A stretch of 64,000 bases of DNA from contig JAZDSV010000019.1 of NCBI GenBank assembly GCA_036784855.1, positions 210,243 through 274,242 on the forward strand. The letters run 5' to 3'. Each line of letters starts with the position of its first letter. The first letter of the stretch is position 1. The translations under genes and the position numbers were made by a program. The notes below the pieces were generated by a model. That model searched no databases, had not been told where the DNA came from, and saw nothing but the letters and a program-made list of their open reading frames with translations. This document shows, piece after piece, positions 34,251 to 45,378 of this stretch. Source of the stretch: Aphelidium insulamus. Lineage: Eukaryota > Aphelidiomycota > Aphelidea > Aphelidiaceae.

Positions 34251-36873
34251 TCTGTAGAGTAGTAGTAGTAATAGTAGTAGTAGTGTGTACACGAATCATT
34301 GACCTACCATAATGGGCAAATCGCGAAATCAGCGACTGGTCAGAGCCGACTGCAACAGTGCGCAACGCATCCGGCATGGCCAGCGCACATGCCTGCGTCA
34401 GAGGCATGGACGGCGAGGGAGCACACGAGTGCACTGCATAGAACCGCGGCCGCTCGTCGAACGGGTAGAGCAGCCGGTTCAACAGCCGGATAAAGGCCCT
34501 CGTCTCGGGAAACGTCTCGTCCCGTGCCTCAATCATCTCCAAGTCGTACACGATTCCCGAGCACTGTATGCCGCTGTCAAGGCCGGTGCGGGCGGGAATG
34601 ATTTGTGAAGCTTCCAACAGTGACCAAATGTGCCAGGCAATGTTCAAGTTGGCGCCGTGAATTCCGTGCGACGCTGCAAACGCACTCAACGTCTCCATAA
34701 TGGGCGCTTTGAGCTCCTTGGGGATGCGAGCGGCCAGCAGATTAAATAAACGGCGCACGGCATTGAGGTTTTCGTGCAGAGTGATGCGGGCCGTGGACGA
34801 GTGCTGGGCGACTATGCGCACAATGCGCAACAGCGCCCGGATCATGTCCACGTCGTCGGGAGCGATTTCACGGCCGCCACCTCCACCACTGCCGCTCTTG
34901 TTAATTGCTGAAGCATTATTGCCGCCACCAATAGATGAGGAGGTCACAGCACTGGACAGCTCTTCGCAGTACCAGTCCAGTCCGCGCACGATCCAGTCCC
35001 ATGAAATGGCCGAACTGAAGCTGCCCAGCATTTCATACACTGCCTGCGCCGCCTTCTCCCCGCCCGCCAGCGAGGCCAGCATGTTGAAGTAGGCGCGCTT
35101 CGCGGCAAGCGGCAGCCGCTCGTCGTACACCACTTTGAGGAAGGCACGGCGCCGCGCATCCAGCAACTCCAGACCGGCATCAGGGCGGTCGCGGTACACG
35201 GCATCAATGAGTTCCAGCAGCGCCTCCATGTCACGGCGAGGGGCAGCAGGCGGTCCGGCCAGCAGCGTGGACGATGACGACGACGATCCCAGCGTGGAGG
35301 CCAGCGACTCCCTGACGGCGCCGGAGCGACCGAACCGGCCAGCACCGCTTTTTGCGCCGCGAGCCGCAGACACGGCCCAATCTTCTTCACGTGTCTTTAG
35401 GCGTCGCAACAGATCCGCCGACCGCGTCAAGCACAGCACCACGGATTGCATCTGCACGCAGAGCAGCTGTTTTGCCAGGCCGCCGTCCACACTGTCGCCA
35501 AACACATAAAACAACGATGTCTGTCCCGCGTGACTATTGCTGTTCTTGTCGCCGCCGTTGTCTGCGGAAAAAGTATCGGTGCCGCCGTCTGCCAATGAAA
35601 AGGCGCTATTGTAAATCATCGTCATCTGCCCGTCGCCGTCGCCGCTCAAATTTGCAAACGGCAGCAGACAGCGGCGGGCAGCCTGCAATGCGCCGGCGTA
35701 AATGGCCGCCTCTGCCGCCTCCTCGAATCGCTGCTGCGACAAAAACAGCGCGTCTCCAAGCGTGGTGGCCGCGGTGGCCGATGGCAGCGATTCCGTGAGA
35801 CGCCGCATAAGCACAAGCCAGTGCATACGCACGGCCACCTGGAGCCGTGCATCGTGCCACTTGGACTGGGTGTTGTTGTTGTTGTTGTTGTTGATGGCTG
35901 TGGCGGCAGATCGCAGGGCCGTCAATATCGGCGCATCCACATTGCCGCCGCCAGTCATGACCACTCCGTCCACGGCGGCCACAAAGGCGGCGGCAATAAG
36001 CGGCGACATGGAATCCGAGTCGGTGTGGCAGTCCCGTGTCACGGCGGCCAGCAGCGCTTCCAGGTCCGCCGCAGATAGCTGCATGTTCCACGCCGCCAGC
36101 AGCACCACCCGGCACACAATTAGCCGCTCCTCAAACACGCTGGTGCCCATGATGGCGGACAGAGCGGCGTCGGCGGCGCTACGTTTGCGCAGCCGCCTGT
36201 AGGCGCCGTGTAGAGTGATGCGCTGACTGGCGGCGGTGTCCACGGCAGAAGCCACGCCCACACGCTCCTCCACAAGCAGCGAGAAGCAGTCCAAGCTCTG
36301 TCGACGCACCGTGGCCAGCATTGCCTTGACACCGCCGTCGCCGGGCAGCCAGTCACGTAGCAGGCCTCGTACACAACTGGCAGCGGCGGCTTGCCCCTCC
36401 ACCTGAGCGCCGCCAGCGCCGCCATCATCCACCTCGGCCAGCAGCAGCAAGGCGTCATGGATGCACTGCAGGGCGATGCGGCGCTGCACATAGTGCAACA
36501 GCACGGCGCACTCTATAAGCGGACGGCCGAATTCACCCGCGCGCTCCCAGGCCTGCAGCAACAGGTCGGCGGCTTCCTTAACGTCCACCGCACCTCCCAG
36601 AATGCGCACCACTTGCTGTTCCGTAGGCTCTGCATCTGTTGTGCTTGTGGTAGTCGTCACACTGGATGTGGTGGCTGCCAAAAGACGATTAGACTTGCCA
36701 CGACTCACGGCAAGGTACATACCGGGGACAGGTGCCTGGAAGAGGCGACGAAACACTGGCAGCACCTGGACCGCCTTCTCCTCCAGCAGGGACATCAGTT
36801 GCGGCGACCATGCACCGCGCCTCAACTCGGCCAGCAGCGAGCACAATTCTTCCAGGGCGCGCACGCTGGCCAT
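29714..36873 (-). CDS. NUP205: Nucleoporin NUP205/Nup192
   Basis: Eight exons: 34308-36873, 33487-33957, 31308-33377, 31097-31267, 30940-31049, 30739-30891, 30106-30696 and 29714-30055, 2157 aa in frame. It is an alpha-solenoid scaffold nucleoporin of the inner ring of the nuclear pore. Segments that align by eye with human NUP205 are EAADLLLQAWERAGEF...AVLLHYVQRRIALQCI at the N-terminus, HDARLQVAVRMHWLVLMRRL, SWDWIVRGLDWYCEEL, and NLAARIPKELKAPIMETLS-like residues followed by HIWSLLEASQI. Length exceeds human NUP205 (2012) because of inserted low-complexity loops, including an Asn run. The first intron (350 nt) is swollen by a trinucleotide tract. Intron 33378-33486 (109 nt) is needed to bridge two frames. 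The other five are 40-50 nt GT-AG. Confidence 0.9.
34012..34288. repeat. Expanded (TAG/CTA)n tract inside NUP205 intron 1
   Basis: Nearly 280 bp of imperfect TAG (plus strand) repeats; the stretch 34147-34248 is almost pure. It occupies most of a 350-nt intron between a normal GTAGGT donor and a TTATAG acceptor. Confidence 0.97.
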
Positions 36874-37588
36874 CGGTTATGCTTGAATAGTAATTTGTGA
36901 ATGTGCTAATGCATTATAACACATTACAATACAATTATACAATTATAATACATTATAATACATACTTAAGATATACATATAATACTTAAGATACTTAAGA
37001 TACTTATAATACATACTGGAGATGCTCTAAAGCTATAAACAAACTATAAATAACATTCCGCTTGTTATTTGCCGATAGTGCACTGTGACTTGTTTGGTCA
37101 GACATTGATTACTGCACAGCACATATATGGCTGACAATACACGGAAGCAATATAATATACATGTACAGACATTGGTTATTGTATAGCACATTTATGTGTG
37201 ATAATACATGAACCCAGGTCTTTTGACCAGACAACAGATTGTCAAAATGTGCCATGAGGTCAGTTTATATGCATTTGCATCTTATACGCAAGGCTGGTAA
37301 ATATACGTAGGGTATCAAACAAGGTACAGAGATTATCCATACATATGTAGGTAAGGTATGCGGCGTCTGGCACTGGGAGAAATTCATGTCAATGGTTTGG
37401 ACATTCTGAAAGTGAATGTCGACCATTTAAAGCCTTAATCAGCATTCCGCGGGTGTGGATGCGACCTTCATTGTTGTAGAATGGCACGACTCTGGCTCTG
37501 GCCAGTGGTGTTATATATAAGGACTGTCCAACTTGTTGTATATATGCCGCTTTAGAATTACGGCCTTAACCCAAGCACCTATCACTAG
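36874..37588. other. AT-rich intergenic region with short repeats
   Basis: The part 36900-37030 is built from short direct repeats of CTTAAGATA and ATAATACATA. The rest is AT-rich with no gene. A TATATAA box lies at 37512-37518. Confidence 0.6.
37512..37518 (+). promoter_or_regulatory. TATA box of the secreted-protein gene
   Basis: TATATAA about 71 bp upstream of the ATG at 37589, a typical core-promoter distance. Confidence 0.45.
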
Positions 37589-38276
37589 ATGCACATCGCA
37601 ATCACCCTGCTTGCCTGGCTGGCCATCTATCTCAGTCGTTCGCTGGCTGATTCTGGCGGTGCGCCGGATGTATCCTTGGCCGCTGAACGCGCATCGACTA
37701 GCAACCAGTCTGGCAAAGACAAATGCGTCCACCAGATTTCCGAGAGTCGTGACGCGTGCGCCCTATTTGGCATGGTGGATGTGATGAATGTGTGTCTGCT
37801 GGACCGCAGTGGCGGCATCCGGGCTTACACTCACTGTGTGCCCCCATCGAGCAAGTTTGACAATGACTTCAATGTGCAGTCGGTGCGCGACGCAAAAAAC
37901 AGCCTTGGATACTCTACTGGCTCAGCCGTGTGATGGAATCGCGGTTATATCCGTCTACCACTATCGGTCCGAGTCGACTGGCAGCAGCCTTCATGTCGCG
38001 TCACCGTGCGTGCCGCCAGGAGATATGATTGCCGTGTATGACGAGTCTCAGCCATATTTGCGGCAGCGCGAGCCGCGGCATGTATACTACCTGGAGTCCA
38101 TTTGTGCAGCGCGCCGCGTGGCTTGCACCAGCCACTGCTCAAGCACCCAAGTTGCATTTACCTGTGACTGGAAGCCGGCCATTGAACTCTCATCGTTCAA
38201 CGTGGTGAATCGCTCAGAGCCCGTTCTGTCTCAGTGCAGCTGCTCGCTGTCTCAATTTGCTGTGCAGAAAGCTTAA
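37589..38276 (+). CDS. Secreted cysteine-containing protein, unrecognised
   Basis: Exons 37589-37882 and 37926-38276, 214 aa. A clear signal peptide (IAITLLAWLAIYLSRSLA) is followed by a mature chain with about fourteen cysteines, spaced in pairs (KCVHQ, DACAL, NVCLL, THCVPP; then CDGIAVISV, SPCVPPGD, SICAARRVACTSHCSS, FTCDW, QCSCSLS). No motif I recognise. The single 43-nt GT-AG intron joins FNVQS to PCDGIAV in frame. The chain ends without a membrane or GPI signal, so it is probably secreted. The gene is isolated between AT-rich flanks. Confidence 0.6.
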
Positions 38277-38525
38277 CATTATTATAATATAATATTCTCA
38301 TACAACACCACTGCAATATCAAGCTCTACGAATAATAATATATAGACCGACCAAGATGCACGTCACTTTCGACAATAACAACACCTATATACAACTCGTG
38401 TAAACTACTTCAGTAAGATACCGCAGTCAGAGGGAATTTAGACCTGGCCATAGGGTAAATGCATTAAGTAAGCAAACCCAAGAGGAAAAAGCCAACCTCA
38501 ACCGTAGAGCAAAAAAAATTCCGCG

Positions 38526-39309
38526 ATGGCCGATTACTCAAACGTCGTCTTTGAGGACGTCTTTGCCCTCAGCGCCGTGGACCCGGATGGGAAAAAGTTT
38601 GACCGCGGTATGTGCACGTGTCACCGGGGTGCGTGGCCACACTAATCTCTAGTGTCCCGCGTGCTGGGCACGTCCGAGAATTTCGGCATGAGCCTGGTGC
38701 TGGACGTGAATAGCGAGCTGTACCCCATGCAGGCGCAGGAGCGATACACACTGGTCATTGCGCGGTCACTATCGGTGGACGGCTCCCTGCCTGAAAGTGA
38801 GGGTAGCTATGACGCGGGTCGGAACATGGACAAGTCTCTAGCGAGGGATTACGACTATGTGGTCTATGGCAAAGTGTATAAATTCGTGGAGAATACCGTC
38901 ACCAACAAGATGTACGTATTCCATTCATTCATGATAAGGTGTATGGTACATATGACTATCTTTGTGCTTATTCGAAGTAATAACTCGGTACAATGCCGGT
39001 TCATATGCCACGGCTTGAGCTGTTTAATGCTTCGATACATTGAACTAGTGCACAGTATCTCTTGACCGTCGTCTTCCTATTGTGGCGACGCGTTAATACT
39101 GTGCACTGACATGTTATAATGATTAATAACTATGCATATGTATGATGTGACAAGCAGTATTATACCCGGACTCACGCACGTGCAATAGCCAAATGTTCAT
39201 CTCCTTTGGCGGATTGTTGATGTGCCTGGAGGGCGAGAGCAAGTATCTGCAGCGCTTCGACTCGGGCCAGAGCTACTATGTTCTCATTCGTAAGGCCGCA
39301 CAGCAATAG
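38526..39309 (+). CDS. RPB8: RNA polymerase subunit RPB8 (RPABC3)
   Basis: Exons 38526-38607, 38653-38911 and 39189-39309, 153 aa, the normal size. RPB8 is a shared subunit of RNA polymerases I, II and III. The start VFEDVFALSAVDPDGKKFDR matches the family start (LFEDIFxVxxIDPEGKKFDR). Further matches are MSLVLDVNSELYP, YDYVVYGKVYKF and the end MFISFGGLLMCLEGE with YYVLIRK. The second intron is 277 nt, much longer than the local norm, and holds no recognisable gene. Confidence 0.96.
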
Positions 39310-39460
39310 ATAGTCAGCATGTGTGTTTAATGGGATTTTGTTGTATATTATGGCAGTGTGTCTCGCTCACTGTTTGTTATTTCGTCGTAGTCTTTGTCTG
39401 CCGTCACACAGCCACACACTCGCACTCACGCATCTGCACAGCCTCACACATACAGACACA

Positions 39461-40216
39461 ATGGTCAGTGCAGTGGTAACGCAGTGTGCGTGCATGTAGC
39501 TCACACAGACCCTGGTGCAGAGTGAGCGAGCTGGACGGAAAAAGAAGCGGGCCGTGCGCCAAAACTCCAATGTCTTTGCCATGTTTGACCAGAAGCAAAT
39601 CGCCGAGTTCAAAGAGGCCTTCTCCATGATCGACCACGACTCGGATGGCTTCATCGACAAGGAGGACCTTAAGGACATGCTGGCCTCCATGGGTGTGTTC
39701 CCATGCTGGCTAGCAGTGCAGTGACTGTGAACTCTGTGACTGACTCGGTGGCGCAGGCCAGAACCCGTCGGATGAGTACGTGGAGGAGATGATCTCGGAG
39801 GCGCCTGGTTCCATTAACTTTACCATGTTTCTGACACTGATGGGCGAGAAGCTGAGCGGTGCGTGCTGACATGTAATCGCAGCTTACCAATAATAATAAT
39901 GATAATGAGTACAGGCACGGATCCGGAACAGGAAATCTTGCAGGCGTTCGAGTGCTTTGACAAACTGCAGAATGGTCTCATTGACGCGGACGAACTGCGC
40001 GAACATCTCACCACCATGGGCGACCGGTTCACGGACGAGGAGGTACTCACTTGCAGACTTTGCAGACTGTCTGTCATATGCTACACATACCTCACAGTGA
40101 GACCACATTTGACATCAATGTTGCAGGTGGACATCATGTTCAAGGGAGCGCCGGTGGACGCGAAAGGCTTGTTCAACTATCGTGAATTTGTGCGCGTACT
40201 GAAGCATGGCGAGTGA
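39461..40216 (+). CDS. Myosin II regulatory light chain
   Basis: Exons 39461-39463, 39521-39692, 39757-39858, 39915-40042 and 40127-40216, 164 aa. It binds the myosin II neck and controls actomyosin, for example in cytokinesis. The basic N-terminus ([18 protein letters not shown]) carries the regulatory serine equivalent to Ser19 of animal RLC; the neighbouring threonine is replaced by Asn. The first EF-hand ([12 protein letters not shown]) keeps its metal ligands. Later blocks are [31 protein letters not shown] and [14 protein letters not shown]. The first coding exon is only the ATG, joined through a 57-nt intron to SERAG; other in-frame acceptors (39500, 39508) would add a few residues. 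Confidence 0.93.
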
Positions 40217-40423
40217 TGCCGCGTACACCTTTTGGCGCTCTACACTGAGCCACAGCCATAGAGTCATTTAGTGTGTGTATCAGAGTATCTGTGTCTTGTG
40301 GAGTCTTGGCGACGTGCTTTGTAGTGCTCTGTGTTCAATTTGACAGATATATCAGATGTAGGAGTGGCGGTCGTCATGGCACTCACACTCACTCCAGATA
40401 TATACAACTACGCTGTACTTGAA

Positions 40424-41273
40424 ATGTCGGACACGACGCGCAATAGTCTCGCAGTGCCGGCGACAATGGAGTTTCACCCGATGGACGGGGACGCCAATAT
40501 CGGTTCGGCAGACAAGACAATGACGGCGCGGTGCATCTTGCGAAATCAGTCCAACACTCGCGCCGCAGTGTTCAAGTTGAAGACCAATGCTCCGACACGC
40601 TACTCTGTGCGCCCCATCTACGGATGGGTGGCGCCTGGTGGCCAGTTGTCTGTGTTTGTAAGATTAGACGGGCCCGCAGAGTCGAAACGCGTCACTGTCG
40701 ACTCCAACGACCGGTTCATGGTACAGTGGGCAGCAGTGGTGACAAAGTCTGATACCGACTCGGTACCACTGGTGGACAGCAACTATGTAAGTGCTTACTT
40801 GACTGTGAATGTAAACACCCGCCTAACAATAATCTGTCGAGCAGTGGTCACACATCGATCCTGCCCAAGTCCATACAACGTTTGTGCGCTGCATCGAAGC
40901 AGCGCGGCCAACCTCACCACATCAACAATCAGTTAATAACAACGGCCATGTCTCTTCCAATCTCGATAACGACGCGGCGTCTTTGCGACAACGCAACAAC
41001 CAAAAGGCTAAACGTATACTAATAAGTGGTACAGTCAATGAACTAGATAAGCAAGCGGCAAAGAATAAGTGGAGAACATGTTCTGCAATAATCGCCATTA
41101 CTCTGCTATTACTCGTACTCATGGCTTTGGCTTATTTGCTTCGATTTGGCAATGTGACACGAGATGCAACTGGACTTGAAGAAGAAGAAGAAGAAGACAA
41201 TCTCATTATTGCAGTACAAGGATGGGTGCAAGTTGCTTACCACTCTCTCAGCGAATTGGTCTCTAGTAGATAG
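40424..41273 (+). CDS. VAP-type MSP-domain ER membrane protein
   Basis: Exons 40424-40786 and 40845-41273, 263 aa. VAP/Scs2 proteins sit in the ER membrane and recruit FFAT-motif proteins at contact sites. The MSP domain starts at LAVPATMEFHP and includes LRNQSNTRAAVFKLKTNAP, YSVRPIYGWVAPGG and FMVQWAAV. A linker leads to a transmembrane segment (AIIAITLLLLVLMALAYLL, about residues 200-220). VAPs usually end right after the membrane segment, but here about 40 residues follow, with a Glu run. The ATG at 40424 is chosen because it lies just before the MSP domain; upstream in-frame ATGs at 40331 and 40376 are possible. Confidence 0.82.
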
Positions 41274-41887
41274 ATTCAAACGGTGGATTTTTCAATTTTG
41301 TCTTTTATTATCACGAGCTTCAATGCCACAATGATGAAATTTTGTGAATTCTGGAAGGTTTTCACCTTGATCGTATACGTGCAGCAAGGACAAACTGGGT
41401 TGCCGGCAAGAACTGCCTGATGTATAGTGGGGAATATCTTGATCTAGGTCTCGAATATCTTGATTTTTCTTGAACGCTCTTAAATACAACCTATATCTTG
41501 TCAACTAGCTTTGATGGTGATAATTGGCAGTCATACGTGGAAAGTAGCCAAGAGATCTAACTGATGCCGCTAACTGATTGCAGTGTAGATCGTATATTAA
41601 TTCATGCCACTGATAGTACAACTGGTGATGAGATGAATAGTAGCCCATGACTTATATTACAGACTCCATGCCAAAGGAGTGGGAACTGCACACACTTTAT
41701 GCTTGCGCGCTGGCTGATGACAGGTAATTTGTGACGCTTTCTTGGCATTTTTCTGCTTTAACTAACACTTGCAGCAGATCCGGGTAGGACTCACTTGCGG
41801 ACAAGAATATGTATCCAAAAATATCTATAAATACAGAGCACGACTGCCGCGCTGCACCGGAACGTGATAATGGATGTACAATAACAG
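41274..41887. other. Intergenic region
   Basis: A 614-bp stretch between convergent 3' ends (VAP and F-box genes). Short frames only; no gene, RNA or repeat recognised. Confidence 0.5.
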
Positions 41888-43593
41888 CTACCACTCATCA
41901 CTGCCGCCGTCATTCTGCGCGGCCAATTTCCACGATTTTGTGCGCCGCCGCCTGTGCCCTCCCGTACTCTCTGAGCTGCGTCGAGACCGGCTCCCAGCCA
42001 GCTCACTGTCCTCGGCGCCCACAGACTTTGAGCGCCGCATCCTACCGCCACCCTGTGACGACTTGCTGCCGCGGCGGTGCTGCTGTTTCGATGCAGAGTG
42101 TTCATTGTTGCTGCTGCCGCCACCATGATGATTACTGTTATTGTTGTTTGAATTGCCTGGAGTAGAAGCTGTGGTGTCCTTGCCGCGCGCACGCCGCCTC
42201 TCCTTCCACTCACGGTTGTCCGAGTGCGAGAACGGGTAGCGCCGCATGCCCACCACGCACCACACCCGGCCCAGCACCCGGCTGATGCGCCGCTGTCGCT
42301 CGTGCCACTGCTGTCGCCACCTAGTGTAATCCGCCGACAGTACGGCCGACCCGCGACGGCCCACCTCTTTTAGGAAGCGCTGGTAGTTTTGTTCGCGCTC
42401 GATTCCCGTCAGCTGCCAGTCAAACTCGGCCCACTGCTCGTAGACGTGAGTGTACTTTGACGGTGGGAGTGCCGGCGATCTAAGCACTGTGGCCGGTCCG
42501 GGCGGCGCCGTGTTGATGTGCAGAGGTACTGGCTGCATCGGGGGTGGTGTGGTTCGCGTGGATGCGGCGGTGCCAGCTGCGTTAATGCCAGCAGCTGCGG
42601 CGGCATCTTGCTGGAAGAGCTGTGAGGCCGGCAACTGCAGCGGGGGAATGGCGCCGTCCACCTCGCCGCCCGACTGGTCCACCATGGCGGCATGCATGGG
42701 CGGAGACTCCATGGACTGGAACGTGGCGCACATGTCGGCCATGACGATGTCGTCCACCGAGTACGGCATCTGGTGGATGACACGTACAGCGAAAGGCGCC
42801 AGGGACGAGGCTTCGGCGATGATGTCCTCTTGTTGTTTGTGTGTCAGTATCTGGCTGGCGAGAAGGTTCGGGTCGCTGGCGGAGGCAGAGACAGCAGTAG
42901 CGGAGTGTGATGCGCGTTCAGACCGGGCACTGGGTGGCGAAGAGGCGCCAAAATGCGACTGGTGGTCTTCAGTGTGGTGCTGGGCTGCCGGAGTGTTTGC
43001 CGCAGAGTCCACCGTGGCCAGCTGGGAGCTGCTGCTGTTCATGGACGCGGTGCCGCCGGGTGTGGAGGCGGCTTGTGGCGCATTGGCCAGCAGACGGTCG
43101 CGCGCCACCGCGTACAGCCGGCACAGCGTCGAGTAGCCGCAGAATATCCGCCGCACGATCAGGCAGCGCAGCACTCTGCCCGCAACGACAATGAGCACAC
43201 TCACACACAGGCACGTAAGGGCATCAGCACAGGTGGCACGCAGACACAGCAGCGATAGTGTGATGTGACAACGCACTCGCAGAACCAGCCGGTAACCATG
43301 CGCAGCGACCAAAGCGTCTCCAGTTCGGCGTAGTGGAATATGAGCTGCCACACCTCCACGGGGAACAGGTCCAGTGCGTGGTTGTGGTGCCGAGTGGCGG
43401 CGCTATATCTCCTGGGGGTTGCCGTGGTCGGCGGCTGCTCGTCGGTCACGGGCAGCCACCGCACGGACGGGGAGTGCGGACCGGAGCGCCTACTCCCCCG
43501 CATCGGCGTAACTGGTTGCAGCAGGGTGGGCGGCGATGGACCGCGGCCGCCGCCAGATGTAGTCGCATCCTTGGTGGCACCGCTGCCAGGCAT
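41888..43593 (-). CDS. F-box-like protein with disordered C-terminus
   Basis: Exons 43277-43593 and 41888-43175, 534 aa. An F-box-like helix set (LFPVEVWQLIFHYAELETLW, about residues 76-106) is split from its last helix by a 101-nt GT-AG intron, joining WFCE to VLRCLIVRRI. F-box proteins recruit substrates to SCF ubiquitin ligases through Skp1. The middle is disordered. A Trp-rich helical block (YEQWAEFDWQLTGIEREQN to WRQQWHERQRRISRVLGRVW) of unknown function follows. The tail is highly basic, with Asn, Gly and His runs and RRSKS/RRSSES clusters. I know no family with this second block. The ATG at 43593 is preferred; an upstream in-frame start at 43707 exists. Confidence 0.6.
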
Positions 43594-43780
43594 TTTCGTC
43601 GGCTCCTGGGCGTTTTCGGGGCTTTGCTTCACCCCGGCCTGTACCTGAACCCTGGGTCTTGCTTGGGTTAAGGTGTGTGATCTGACTGCACACACGCAAA
43701 CACTCATACCGTATCAATGGCTCAGTATCTCATCTCGGTATATTATTATCAAATAGACGCCACTACAACAGTCGGCATAA

Positions 43781-45378
43781 TCATTCCGTGGCCGCCATGG
43801 CTTGCTGCTCTTCCTCGACCGTGCCGCGCACTTTTTGGTCTAGGGAGAGCGGTTTGCCGGCATATCGACGATACACATCCTTCAGGTCGTCCACCACAGT
43901 TTCAAAGTGGGAAGTGGCGTCGTAGGACTTGGTGATGAACAAATTGCTTGCAGTCCCGTCTTCCAGCGGCTCGTACATGTCGGTCACGGAGACAAATCTA
44001 CAAAGAATGACACACATCACAATGACATAGTGATTATACAGGCACAAACTGTTCACGAATGGGACCGAGAAGCTGCAGTGCGGCGGCGATTTCAGCCTCC
44101 GGGTTGGCCGTCTCGACAATGGTGGACACAATGGCCACCCAGTACTCCTTCGGGCAGATGGAGTGCGAGTGGGACACGCACGCCACATAGATGTCGTGCT
44201 TGCGATTGAGCTGATTCTGCGGAATGACAATCTGCACCGAGTCGGCGTCGCCCGTGTTTGGAATGGCGTGTTTCAGCACGCAGATGGCGCGCACCACACG
44301 CCCCGTCAGACGCACATGGTCGCGCGCATAGCTGGGGTCGCAGATGACGGCCTTGCACTTGACCACGTCGGCACCGCTGCGCACGCCGCACACCTTGCCG
44401 CTCTCGTCGCGCACAATCTCGTCCACGGGCTTGTCCAGCATGTAGGTGCCGCCGTAGATTGCGGCCAGGCGGGCAAATCCCTGCGGCAGCTCGCCCAGCC
44501 CGTACAGCGGGTAAATGTACGGCGACTTGCCGTAGCGTGCCAGCGAGCCCATGTACATCAATATGCGCTCATACGCCTCCTTTGCCGGGCGCTGCAAGTA
44601 TCTACCGGGACATTAATATAGCCATTAATATATATATGGAAACAACTATATACAATACACTATATGCACTATATGTACCCATCATCCAGGTAGAGAGCCA
44701 GAGCGTGACCGATAAAGTCCTGAGTGCCAGCTTCCAGGCCAAAGTACTTGTACACATCGGCCATCGGCACCTTGGCCAGGTCCATGCCCTGCTGCGTGGC
44801 CGGATTCTTAAAGTCATAGTTTTGCAGGAATGTGAAAAAGTTCTTTGCACGGCGCTTCTCAAAGAAGCCCATCAGCGGACTGGCCACCGCCTCCATGTCC
44901 GTGGCGGGCACCTTGGAGATGCGGCCGTCACGGAACACAAACGACCCGGCAATCTGCTTGAACTCGAGGTAGCGCGTGACATCGGTGTGTGTCAGGATCT
45001 TGACCAGCTCCGAGTTGGCCATGATAAACTTGGGCACCAGGTCCAGGTTGTAGTCGCGGTCCTTGCCGAGGTCGGCGGGCGGCGCGGCATCATTGCGGAA
45101 CCTCTTGTACATCTAGTACATATGTGAGCGTACTGTGCAGGCACATACACACACCCATTGATACCTGAGTGAGGTTCAGACTGGCGCACTCGGCACCGTA
45201 GTAGTTGTTGCGGTCCATGTGCAGCACCTTCTTGTGCTCGATGGACAGCAGGCCGGACAGGATGCACTCTGTGAGGCCAGTGCCGAGCACCACCACGTCA
45301 TACTCTTCGTCCTGTATCATTAGTGTGTTCACGATCAGCAGAGACTGCGGCGCCATCTGCACATCTTGCACGTACCAT
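43781..45378 (-). CDS. GDI1: Rab GDP-dissociation inhibitor
   Basis: Exons 45376-45378, 45165-45311, 44679-45112, 44050-44601 and 43781-43997, 450 aa. GDI extracts prenylated GDP-Rab proteins from membranes and recycles them. The start [20 protein letters not shown] is canonical, followed by [57 protein letters not shown] and [17 protein letters not shown]. The first coding exon is only the ATG, joined through a 64-nt intron to DEEYDV; this matches the universal GDI N-terminus, whereas reading through would add an unrelated leader. All introns are GT-AG. Confidence 0.96.

Noticed and set aside
33972-34312. Poly-Val, poly-Tyr, poly-Ser and poly-Leu frames
   Set aside because: Products of the TAG/CTA trinucleotide tract in a NUP205 intron, not proteins.
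42450-43136. Plus-strand 228-aa frame opposite the F-box gene
   Set aside because: Antisense shadow of a GC-rich exon; composition mirrors the real gene.
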